5,575 bases of DNA from positions 1 through 5,575 of the forward strand of contig WBUV01000238.1 of assembly GCA_008933525.1 (NCBI GenBank), written 5' to 3'. This DNA comes from Bacteroidales bacterium. GTDB lineage: Bacteria > Bacteroidota > Bacteroidia > Bacteroidales > Tenuifilaceae. Shown in pieces: positions 1-5,575 of this stretch. Positions within the stretch are counted from its first letter, which is position 1. Every line of letters begins with the position of its first letter. The notes under the pieces were generated by a model. The model worked only from the letters and a program-made list of their open reading frames with translations, ran no database searches and had not been told where the DNA came from. A program made the position numbers and the translations under genes.

Positions 1-844
1 GTATTGGGGAGGCGTATACAAACAACTCTTTATTTTGCCTACTCTTTGCTTTACTAAATCCAAAATTCCCATTTTTTATGTATGAAAAACCATTCTGTTC
101 TCCAACATCAAAGCCCAAAATAGGTTTCTCCCATATGCTATTGAGGAATATTATTGAATCGGTTTCTGCACGGAATACAAAATTTTGGGCTGTTTCAATT
201 TGAGTATGCCACTCTTCCAGAATTGGGCAAATACTCTGGTAAGGATTAATCCTAAAAATGATTACTGAGGTTATCTGGCTTAAAGAATTTTTTATCGGAG
301 CTAAATAATCGATATGGAGTGTTTCATGTGTGCGACAAGGATAAAAATCGGTAAAGAAAAAATTCTCTCCATTAACGATTTTCTTAACAAATTGCAAAGT
401 TGAAGCATCGAGGGTATCAATAGGCTCGCCAAGATTAATAAGAATCTCTCCTTCTACGCTAGCAATTATTATATTGGTGTAACTCTTATTGGCATTGATT
501 AAATCGAGACGTTTTTCGATATTTTGTTTCAAATTATCGTCCAATTGCCTATCAACCCAACTCGAAATAGCACTGGTAAGGAATGGGCTTTCGGAAAACA
601 TTCTCAAATTGGCCAACCTATCGTTGTGCCAATTAACAAATTGTTTTATTTTTATTTCGGAGATATCTTTAACATCAGTTTTAAGATGCAGAAACGCTTT
701 TTCTTTCTCCGCATTATAAAATAATATTATGCTTGTAAGAATTAATGCGAATAGGATACTCCAAATACTTATAACCTTGCACCGAGGGTTACAACGGGTA
801 AAAAGGGCGAGAACTCTCTTCATATCTTCATTCGGTTTAAGCAT
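1..844 (-). CDS. Membrane sensor with extracytoplasmic dCache-like domain, probable histidine kinase N-terminus (partial, runs off left edge)
   Basis: The frame is open from the ATG at 844 to the window edge, giving 281 codons and no stop, so the C-terminal part is missing. An in-frame TAA at 859-857 rules out a longer start; a second Met at residue 8 is an alternative. Residues 1-23 are cytoplasmic and basic, residues 24-43 form one hydrophobic membrane helix, and the rest is predicted extracytoplasmic. The pattern fits the two-lobed Cache sensor of PAS/hybrid histidine kinases: a long helix around 46-82 (IKQFVNWHNDRLANLR), SESPFL at 84-89, a beta-strand lobe near 122-140 (YTNIIIASVEGEILINLGE), then the landmarks INPY (199-202), ILEEWHTQIETAQ (208-220) and DSIIFLNS (229-236). 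From memory, that last stretch matches the family pattern 'YPLIQSWPTPSxxAETLLVRRxGDxVLFLN'. A second membrane helix, PAS, HisKA and HATPase domains would be expected further left, but that is inference. It starts 51 bases after the receiver gene, a plausible partner. Confidence 0.75.
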   Translation of the reverse strand, partial: MLKPNEDMKRVLALFTRCNPRCKVISIWSILFALILTSIILFYNAEKEKAFLHLKTDVKDISEIKIKQFVNWHNDRLANLRMFSESPFLTSAISSWVDRQLDDNLKQNIEKRLDLINANKSYTNIIIASVEGEILINLGEPIDTLDASTLQFVKKIVNGENFFFTDFYPCRTHETLHIDYLAPIKNSLSQITSVIIFRINPYQSICPILEEWHTQIETAQNFVFRAETDSIIFLNSIWEKPILGFDVGEQNGFSYIKNGNFGFSKAKSRQNKELFVYASPI

Positions 845-895
845 ATTTCGAACTGATTAATATACTTATTTCCCTTCTCATTAACAACTACAAAA

Positions 896-1261
896 TCAAA
901 TAGCGGCAAGTGAATTCAACTGCATTTTTAGCATAGCATAATTAAACGGTTTAGTAAGAACCATATTGGCTCCAAATTCTTTAGCCATTAATAAAAGGTC
1001 GTCGGCTCTGAAATAGCCACCACCCGAAATGGCTATTATTTTAGTTTCGGGGTGTGTATTCTTGACGTATTGAATAACCTCCAGCCCATCCATTTCGGGC
1101 ATTATTATATCGGTAATCAACAAATCGAATGGCGATGAGTTTTCCAAATTAAGCGCATCCATTGCGCTATTGGTAACTGTTACCGAATGTCCTTCGCTCT
1201 CAATCATCTCTCTCATCGATGATGAGTAATCAATATCGTCGTCTAGTACTAGCACTCGCAT
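896..1261 (-). CDS. Single-domain response regulator receiver (CheY-like)
   Basis: A 121-residue protein that is one complete receiver domain with no output domain. The acidic Mg-binding cluster is D7-D8-D9, the predicted phosphoacceptor is D51 in ITDIIMPEMDG, the switch Ser is S79 in IAISGGG, and the conserved Lys is K104 in LTKPF. The aromatic switch position three residues before the Lys is V101, not the Tyr/Phe of CheY. The ISGGG followed by a KEFGAN-like helix resembles stand-alone receivers encoded beside PAS/Cache hybrid kinases rather than chemotaxis CheY, though a role at the motor cannot be excluded. It presumably accepts phosphate from the sensor encoded directly downstream, or from CheA through the receptors upstream. 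The ATG at 1261 is the first possible start because an in-frame TAA lies 15 bases upstream (1276-1274). No Shine-Dalgarno is visible; the start is preceded by ACAGTT. Confidence 0.93.
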   Translation of the reverse strand: MRVLVLDDDIDYSSSMREMIESEGHSVTVTNSAMDALNLENSSPFDLLITDIIMPEMDGLEVIQYVKNTHPETKIIAISGGGYFRADDLLLMAKEFGANMVLTKPFNYAMLKMQLNSLAAI

Positions 1262-1264
1262 AAC

Positions 1265-1312
1265 TGTAATGTTTTATTAGGTTAAACACCTTTACTCTTT
1301 TGTTACATTACA
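1265..1312 (-). repeat. 8-bp inverted repeat flanking the leader of the receiver gene
   Basis: TGTAATGT (1265-1272) and ACATTACA (1305-1312) are perfect reverse complements 32 bases apart. On the minus-strand RNA the second arm ends three bases before the receiver AUG. A smaller AGGU/ACCU pair lies within the loop. The stem is A-U rich and the loop long, so stability is doubtful; it may be chance or a translation-control structure. Confidence 0.3.
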
Positions 1313-1315
1313 TAA

Positions 1316-1349
1316 GCGGGTTTGCGATTTTCATTAACCACTAACCCGC
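1316..1349 (-). other. RNA hairpin in the STAS-receiver intercistronic spacer
   Basis: The minus-strand RNA would fold with GCGGGUU paired to AACCCGC (7 bp), then one A-A mismatch, then GUGGUU paired to AAUCGC (6 bp with two G-U wobbles), closing an AAUGAA loop. The wobble pairs work only on the minus strand, the coding strand here; on the plus strand they become C-A mismatches. It begins 12 bases after the STAS stop codon. No U-tract follows (next bases are UUAUGUAAUG), so it is not a standard intrinsic terminator. It could be an RNA-stability, processing or attenuation element. Confidence 0.5.
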
Positions 1350-1361
1350 GTTGATAAGCCG

Positions 1362-1757
1362 CTACTTTATCAAATCTACCCCATCCTTAACCCATTTTAT
1401 GGCCTTGTCGATTGGGTTAGCCTCGCTCGATGCATCAATATAGCGTTCAGTTGCCAAAATTCCCGACATTGATGCTATTGCTTTAAACTGACCACAAAGT
1501 TCAGGGGAACTAAGAATAACCGCTGACCGAAGCATCCCTTTTTCCTTGTATAGCTTTTGTCCACTTTTCATTATGCCTGAAGTTTCAGCATCGAGAGGAT
1601 GTAGATTTTTCATATCGATTATTACTCCAAATGAATGAGTTGTTTCATTTTCAAGTTTCAACCTCGATTCATCGTACCATTGCTTCATTTCATTGGCGTT
1701 AATTTTGCCCGAAAAAGTAAGTAAGTACCCAGATGTTTTTTTCTCAATCCTATACAT
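1362..1757 (-). CDS. Small STAS/SpoIIAA-like domain protein
   Basis: A 131-residue soluble protein with no signal peptide or membrane segment. Its layout fits a STAS/SpoIIAA-like fold: a first strand pair (YRIEKKTSGYLLTFSGKI, 2-19), a helix (22-36), a core strand ending in Asp (GVIIDMKNL, 44-52), a helix after a small-residue turn (ETSGIMKSGQKLYKEKG, 58-74), another strand (SAVILSS, 78-84) and a final helix (IDKAIKWV, 116-123) like the 'eeAl.Wl' ending of the SpoIIAA-like family. STAS proteins often act as anti-anti-sigma factors or partner-switch proteins controlled by phosphorylation of a Ser/Thr in a D-S-S-G loop. Here the loop reads D56-A-E-T59-S60-G61, so T59 or S60 could serve, but the spacing is two residues longer. 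It lies between a chemoreceptor and a receiver on the same strand, suggesting a signalling accessory. The fold is assigned by eye; the partner is unknown. Confidence 0.7.
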   Translation of the reverse strand: MYRIEKKTSGYLLTFSGKINANEMKQWYDESRLKLENETTHSFGVIIDMKNLHPLDAETSGIMKSGQKLYKEKGMLRSAVILSSPELCGQFKAIASMSGILATERYIDASSEANPIDKAIKWVKDGVDLIK

Positions 1758-1834
1758 AACAGTTACTTTTTAGTTTTACCTACTCTTTTAATGGATTTTC
1801 GGCGACCTCCATATATTTTTAACCAATAGTCTTG

Positions 1835-3574
1835 CTAAAAATCGATGTAATCACTATCCTCAGTAACTAGCGTCACTTTTCCTTTAGCTGTTCTTGTTTT
1901 TACTAATTCCGACTCCTGAACCATATCTATATTAACTCCATGCCCATTGCCATTAGCATTATCGCTATGAGCAAATTCTTTTTTAGAGTTAACTAGATGC
2001 ACCGACCGACTTTCACCATTACCACCTTTTTGCTTTCTGTTTCTGAATAAATTACTATTCTTAATATCGAGTTTGAAGTAAGCCACCGCCTCGGTCAATT
2101 GCTCTGCCTGACTACTCATCTCCTCACTACTCGATGCAAGTTCCTCGCTACCTGCAGCATTCTGCTGAACCACAACGTTCAACTGCTGAATAGCGTTATT
2201 AATTTGCTCCGCACCAGAGCGTTGCTCTAGAGATGCTGCGGCGATTTCCTGAACAAGACGAGCTGTTTTTTCTATTTCGGGAACAATATCTGAAAGTAAT
2301 CTACCAGCATCCTCTGCTTCCTTAACGCCATTTTTGGTAAGAATGTCAATTTCGTCGGCAGCGACACGGCTACGTTCTGCCAACTTGCGCACCTCCGAGG
2401 CAACCACGGCAAACCCTTTACCGTGCTCGCCAGCTCTGGCAGCCTCAACCGCTGCATTAAGAGCAAGAATGTTGGTTTGGAATGCAATATCACCAATAAT
2501 TTTAACCTTATCGGCTATTTGTTTCATACTTTCAACTGATTTGAAAGTAGCGCTACTGCCACGCTTAACACTATCGGCTCCTATAAGTGCAATTTTCTCG
2601 GCCTGCTGTGAGTTATCGGTATTCTGCTGAATATTGGCCACCATTTGTTCCATTGCGCTGGAAACCTCCTCGGTTGACGAAGCTTGCTCGTTAGAACCCT
2701 GCGACATCTGCTGCGACGATGAACTAATTTGAATACTTGCCGAAAGTATATTGTCGGCACCCACTGCAACCACGGAGCAAACCTCTCTGAGCTTGTTGGC
2801 CATATTTTGTAATGATTTTGCCAATAATCCAACCTCATCCTTCTGGTCTATGTCAATTGTAGCCTTAAGATTTCCTTCGGCCAACTCTTCGGCTAACCTA
2901 ACGCCTTTGGCTAATGGGATGGTAATACCCCGTGATATTGCTATTCCAATTATAAGTGCAAGAATAACTGCGCTTATCATTATAATAACCATTATAATAT
3001 CAGCCCTGTATGCGATTTGCTTGTTTAGGTCTGCAGTTTGCTTTGCTGCTTCAATATTATACTTAACTAAATCGGTCATTGCATTGTCTATATCAACTGC
3101 TGCTTTGTACCAAGCATCACTTTTTAGTAACTTTGTAGCATTATCGAGGTCGTTGGACATAACATAGCGCTCGCACTCAGGCATAAACGAGAGGTAGTGG
3201 TCGAGCATCCTCACAGCTCGGTCCATTAACTCCTTATCCTCATTCGAGATAACTGTTGTTGCGTACAGCTCCATTTCCTTATCGAACTTTGCCCTGAACT
3301 CTTTGAGCTGATTAAGTCTTTTTGCTTTTTCGGCATCGTCTTTAGCATAAATAAAATCGCGAAGGGCAACCCTTATTTGTTGGAAGTATGTTGATAGGTG
3401 CACAACGTTGCCTAGCGGCACTGTCATCTTCTCGTATAGTTGAGTATCGGCCTTGGCAATCTGGTTAATTTTGGCCATTCCAAGTATGCCAACAGTTGCG
3501 CAAAGCGCAGCTATTAAAACATAGCTACTTATTAGCTTTGTTCCAATTTTAATATTTTTGAGTTTCATAACCAT
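1835..3574 (-). CDS. Methyl-accepting chemotaxis protein B (4HB sensor, HAMP, MCP signalling domain)
   Basis: A complete 579-residue transmembrane chemoreceptor. Residues 1-13 are basic ([10 protein letters not shown]), TM1 spans about 14-33, and an all-helical extracytoplasmic domain of the four-helix-bundle MCP type covers 35-190. TM2 is about 192-213 and HAMP about 212-266 (P220, and E247 in the DExG element). The signalling coiled coil runs from about 275 to 500. The hairpin tip that binds CheA and CheW is unmistakable at 359-402 ([20 protein letters not shown] followed by [15 protein letters not shown]). Likely methylation sites fitting the small-small-x-x-EE pattern are E302/E303, E477/E478 and probably E484/E485. 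The tail beyond 502 is a polar linker ending in DYIDF (575-579), matching the x-aromatic-x-x-aromatic pentapeptide used to tether CheR/CheB. ATG 3574 is the first possible start, with an in-frame TAA just upstream; Met3 at 3568 is equally plausible. The ligand is unknown. Confidence 0.96.
   Translation of the reverse strand: MVMKLKNIKIGTKLISSYVLIAALCATVGILGMAKINQIAKADTQLYEKMTVPLGNVVHLSTYFQQIRVALRDFIYAKDDAEKAKRLNQLKEFRAKFDKEMELYATTVISNEDKELMDRAVRMLDHYLSFMPECERYVMSNDLDNATKLLKSDAWYKAAVDIDNAMTDLVKYNIEAAKQTADLNKQIAYRADIIMVIIMISAVILALIIGIAISRGITIPLAKGVRLAEELAEGNLKATIDIDQKDEVGLLAKSLQNMANKLREVCSVVAVGADNILSASIQISSSSQQMSQGSNEQASSTEEVSSAMEQMVANIQQNTDNSQQAEKIALIGADSVKRGSSATFKSVESMKQIADKVKIIGDIAFQTNILALNAAVEAARAGEHGKGFAVVASEVRKLAERSRVAADEIDILTKNGVKEAEDAGRLLSDIVPEIEKTARLVQEIAAASLEQRSGAEQINNAIQQLNVVVQQNAAGSEELASSSEEMSSQAEQLTEAVAYFKLDIKNSNLFRNRKQKGGNGESRSVHLVNSKKEFAHSDNANGNGHGVNIDMVQESELVKTRTAKGKVTLVTEDSDYIDF
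2072..2854 (-). repeat. Paralogous direct repeat, copy 1 (MCP-B HAMP end plus signalling domain)
   Basis: This 783-base block of MCP-B (residues 241-501) aligns without gaps to 4061-4843 of MCP-A, at a constant offset of 1989 bases. Protein identity is about 88 percent by eye. The DNA differs at many third codon positions, although short identical stretches remain (for example around 2710-2727 and 2400-2412). This points to a duplicated module kept by protein-level selection rather than a recent copy. Confidence 0.85.
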
Positions 3575-3606
3575 ACTGTATTAGTTGACATTAAAAATCA
3601 GTATAG

Positions 3607-3614
3607 TAAAGTTA
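3607..3614 (-). promoter_or_regulatory. Weak candidate -7 element for MCP-B
   Basis: The minus strand reads TAACTTTA, matching five of six fixed positions of the Bacteroidota -7 consensus TAnnTTTG, about 33 bases upstream of the MCP-B start. No TTTG -33 element is found at the usual 19-21 base spacing. Overlapping TATACT (minus strand, just downstream) could instead be a sigma-70-like -10. A promoter is expected in this gap because of the terminator upstream, but this exact site is a guess if the organism is not Bacteroidota. Confidence 0.2.
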
Positions 3615-3633
3615 CCCTTGAGTTTTATCTATA

Positions 3634-3647
3634 ACTAGAGCTCTAGT
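3634..3647. promoter_or_regulatory. 14-bp perfect palindrome upstream of MCP-B (possible operator)
   Basis: ACTAGAGCTCTAGT is identical on both strands over 14 bases with no central loop, which suits a dimeric DNA-binding protein better than an RNA hairpin. Symmetry stops on both sides. It lies 60-73 bases upstream of the MCP-B start codon and about 20 bases upstream of the weak -7 candidate, so it would overlap the -33 region. No matching second copy was seen in the window. The regulatory role is inference. Confidence 0.35.
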
Positions 3648-3681
3648 ACGCAATTATAATATTTAGGTACGAATACTTTAA

Positions 3682-3701
3682 ATTGTTTGCAATGCAACAA
3701 T
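3682..3701. promoter_or_regulatory. 20-bp near-palindrome upstream of MCP-B (possible operator)
   Basis: On the plus strand the arms ATTGTTTGCA and TGCAACAAT flank a single A and are reverse complements apart from one extra T in the left arm. The core TTGCA-A-TGCAA is perfect. It sits in the MCP-A/MCP-B spacer, about 35 bases upstream of the 14-bp palindrome. There is no T-tract on either side, so it is not a terminator. It could be a protein-binding site; function is unproven. Confidence 0.35.
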
Positions 3702-3792
3702 ATCATCATCTGTATATTACAGAATAAAACGAGGCGTATTTCAAGAAATCTATGTAAAAAATTCTATTCCATTAGGTATTTACCACAACAAA

Positions 3793-3816
3793 AAGGTGTC
3801 TTAAGCAAGACACCTT
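3793..3816 (-). terminator. Intrinsic terminator of MCP-A
   Basis: On the minus strand a perfect 10-bp stem (AAGGTGTCTT paired with AAGACACCTT) closes a four-base GCTT loop. The distal arm runs straight into further T residues (TTTGTTGT), making five T's in a row after the CC. It begins 22 bases after the MCP-A stop codon, the expected position. The plus-strand side has no T-tract, so it appears to act only on minus-strand transcripts. It implies that MCP-B downstream is driven mainly by its own promoter. Confidence 0.85.
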
Positions 3817-3838
3817 ATAACTCAATACACTTCATATC

Positions 3839-5575
3839 TCAGAAATTCTCAAAATCATCATCTGCAAAAGCAGCTTTAGTTTTATTGGACTTGACATCAA
3901 ACTCCAAATCTGACTCATCCTTTAAATTAATCTTAGCCCCTTTAGAATAACCATTCCCTTTTACTTTATTAAATTGATTAACTTTTAATTGTTTTGTATC
4001 GTAAGCAACTTTCTTATTATCTATTTTGCTTATCCGAAGTTTTGTTGTTGAATTTTCAATTTTAAAGAACGAAACGCCTTCTGTTAACTGCTCTGCCTGG
4101 CTGCTCATTTCTTCGCTGCTCGATGCCAACTCCTCACTACTTGCAGCATTTTGCTGAACTACTACGTTCAACTGCTGAATTGCATTGTTTATTTGCTCTG
4201 CGCCAGAGTTCTGTTCAATTGATGCAGCCGCAATTTCTTGCACTAATTTTGCTGTTTTTTCAATTTCAGGGACAATGTCAGCAAGCAATCTACCTGCATC
4301 CTCAGCCTCCCTCACTCCATTCTTGGTTAAAACATCAATTTCATCGGCAGCCACTCTACTTCGCTCAGCCAGCTTACGCACCTCCGATGCAACCACGGCA
4401 AATCCCCTACCATGCTCGCCAGCCCTAGCAGCCTCAACGGCTGCATTTAATGCTAAAATGTTTGTTTGAAAAGCAATATCTCCAATAATCTTAACTTTAT
4501 CAGCAATCTGCTTCATGCTCTCAGCCGATTTAATAGTTGCTTCGCTTCCTCGCTTAATACTGTCGGCTCCTAGCAGAGCTATTTTTTCGGCTTGCTTGGA
4601 GTTATCTGTATTTTGCTGAATATTAGCTACCATCTCCTCCATTGAACTAGAAATCTCCTCGGTTGATGATGCCTGTTCATTGGAGCCCTGGGACATTTGC
4701 TGCGACGATGAACTAACTTGAATGCTTGCCGAAAGAATATTATCCGATCCTGCCATAACCGCGGATACAACCTCTCGGAGTTTTTCCACCATATTTTGCA
4801 ACGATTTTGCAAGAACTCCTATTTCGTCTTTTTGGTCAATATCTAACTTAGCCATTAAATCGCCAGAAGCAATCTCCTGTGCAAAAGTCACAGCCTTTCT
4901 TACAGGTCCAACAACGGCCTTAGTTAAAACGATGGTAAGAATAACCGAAAATATTATACCAATCACAATAGCTAAAACCATTAGTATCTCGGCCTGCAAA
5001 GCACTTTGGCGATTAGTTTTAACCATTAAGTTCGTATTGTCAATATTGTTTGAAGTTAACTCATCAAAAGTCCCTCCCATTTGGTTTGAAATCGGCACCA
5101 TTTTTTGATACTGCTCCTTGTAAACACTAAACAAGCGGTTCTTCTCTTCAGAATTGGTGGTTTCGGATAGTTGCTTAATGGTTTCATCCAAAACAACATA
5201 TACATCTCTCCATGCTTTATACTCAGCATCAACTTTTGCCATTAGTGCCCGTCCTTTATCTGTTTGCCTTGGCCTTGAAAGAATAGATGAATAAAGTTTA
5301 TCAACCTTGCTCCACGATTCATTCCTCTGACGAAGAATATCGGCAAACTCTTTTCTTGCATCGGTGGAGTTGTCGTAAATAAATACCTCGAGCGTTTGCG
5401 CCCGAATCTTCATGCGCTCCACATTCATACTCAAATACTCAGTAAGGTCTGGAATTCTATTTACCCCAATATTATTCATAGAATTCGACAATTGGGAAAT
5501 TTGAAAATACCCGATTCCGCCTACAACCAAAGCGATAAAAGCCATTGCACCTAGGGTTAGCGACAGCTTTGTTCC
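3839..5575 (-). CDS. Methyl-accepting chemotaxis protein A (4HB sensor, HAMP, MCP signalling domain; N-terminus cut by window edge)
   Basis: A transmembrane chemoreceptor with 578 visible codons, counted from GTKL at the right edge. The frame stays open past the Met at 5545, which falls inside TM1 and so is not the start. GTKL aligns with residues 11-14 of MCP-B, so only about 10 residues are missing. In visible numbering: TM1 about 5-24, all-helical 4HB-type sensor 25-195, TM2 about 197-218, HAMP about 218-270 (P224, E251), and signalling domain about 280-505 with the CheA/CheW tip at 363-406. Likely methylation pairs are E306/E307, E481/E482 and E488/E489. The polar linker ends in DFENF (574-578), an x-aromatic-x-x-aromatic tether like that of MCP-B. 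The sensor shows no clear similarity to MCP-B, while the HAMP C-terminal half and signalling domain align gaplessly with it (about 30 differences in 261 residues, by eye). A terminator follows 22 bases after the TGA stop. Confidence 0.96.
   Translation of the reverse strand, partial: GTKLSLTLGAMAFIALVVGGIGYFQISQLSNSMNNIGVNRIPDLTEYLSMNVERMKIRAQTLEVFIYDNSTDARKEFADILRQRNESWSKVDKLYSSILSRPRQTDKGRALMAKVDAEYKAWRDVYVVLDETIKQLSETTNSEEKNRLFSVYKEQYQKMVPISNQMGGTFDELTSNNIDNTNLMVKTNRQSALQAEILMVLAIVIGIIFSVILTIVLTKAVVGPVRKAVTFAQEIASGDLMAKLDIDQKDEIGVLAKSLQNMVEKLREVVSAVMAGSDNILSASIQVSSSSQQMSQGSNEQASSTEEISSSMEEMVANIQQNTDNSKQAEKIALLGADSIKRGSEATIKSAESMKQIADKVKIIGDIAFQTNILALNAAVEAARAGEHGRGFAVVASEVRKLAERSRVAADEIDVLTKNGVREAEDAGRLLADIVPEIEKTAKLVQEIAAASIEQNSGAEQINNAIQQLNVVVQQNAASSEELASSSEEMSSQAEQLTEGVSFFKIENSTTKLRISKIDNKKVAYDTKQLKVNQFNKVKGNGYSKGAKINLKDESDLEFDVKSNKTKAAFADDDFENF
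4061..4843 (-). repeat. Paralogous direct repeat, copy 2 (MCP-A HAMP end plus signalling domain)
   Basis: This is the partner of 2072-2854, in the same orientation and covering residues 245-505 of MCP-A in visible numbering. Similarity fades sharply upstream of the HAMP domain and downstream of the FFK/YFK at the end of the coiled coil, so the boundaries follow protein modules. Confidence 0.85.

Noticed and set aside
489..724. Two overlapping short plus-strand frames near the left end
   Set aside because: They lie opposite the continuous 281-codon sensor frame, which matches a known sensor pattern; neither has any supporting motif.
1780..1812. Ten-codon minus-strand frame (MEVAENPLKE) in the MCP-B/STAS spacer
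   Set aside because: Too short, with no ribosome site and no leader-peptide character. The GGAGG in it has no start codon at proper spacing.
1791..1812. ATGGA/TCCAT inverted repeat after MCP-B as a terminator
   Set aside because: Only 5 bp with a 12-base loop and no T-tract on the minus strand, so read-through into the STAS gene is more likely.
2334..3167. Plus-strand open frames antisense to MCP-B (2334-2630 and 2751-3167)
   Set aside because: They are antisense to the highly conserved MCP domains. A similar antisense frame appears in MCP-A (4185-4469), as expected from shared codons rather than a gene.
3687..3950. Open plus-strand frame of 87 codons over the MCP-A 3' end and terminator
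   Set aside because: It runs antisense through the MCP-A coding end and the terminator, has no recognisable motif, and its composition is that of a frame shadow.
2072..4843. Mobile element or recent segmental duplication explaining the repeated MCP block
   Set aside because: There is no transposase, terminal inverted repeat or target duplication, and the repeat edges follow protein domain limits with many silent differences.
4123..5108. Plus-strand open frames antisense to MCP-A (4123-4428, 4722-5108)
   Set aside because: Low-complexity Ser/Ala/Pro/Gln-rich translations antisense to a clear MCP gene, with no start signals.

Overview
All recognisable genes lie on the minus strand and read from right to left. 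They encode signal-transduction proteins: two methyl-accepting chemotaxis proteins (MCPs), a small STAS/SpoIIAA-like protein, a stand-alone response-regulator receiver, and the N-terminal part of a membrane sensor whose C-terminal part lies beyond the left edge. The DNA is A+T-rich, the start codons mostly lack Shine-Dalgarno sequences, and the MCPs have the C-terminal style (long polar linker ending in an acidic-aromatic tail) that I associate with Bacteroidota. A motile or surface-gliding Bacteroidota-like bacterium is my best guess, but there is no rRNA or marker gene here to prove it.

Layout from right to left. At 5575-3839 is MCP-A, cut at its N-terminus by the window edge and followed by a clean hairpin terminator at 3793-3816. 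The intergenic stretch 3838-3575 holds that terminator and two palindromes that could be operators for the next gene. At 3574-1835 is MCP-B, with a sensor domain different from MCP-A but an almost identical signalling domain. At 1757-1362 is the STAS-like protein. At 1361-1262 is a spacer with a strong RNA-style hairpin (1316-1349) and a second inverted repeat touching the next start codon. At 1261-896 is the single-domain receiver. From 844 to the left edge is the dCache-type sensor, probably a histidine kinase.

MCP-A looks like its own transcription unit. MCP-B, the STAS protein, the receiver and the sensor are separated by 77, 100 and 51 bases on one strand with no convincing terminator between them, so they may form an operon. 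A plausible reading is that the two receptors share one CheA/CheW array and sense different signals, while the dCache sensor, receiver and STAS protein form a linked two-component branch. That link is inferred only from gene order. No CheA, CheW, CheR, CheB, mobile element, tRNA, rRNA or CRISPR is visible.
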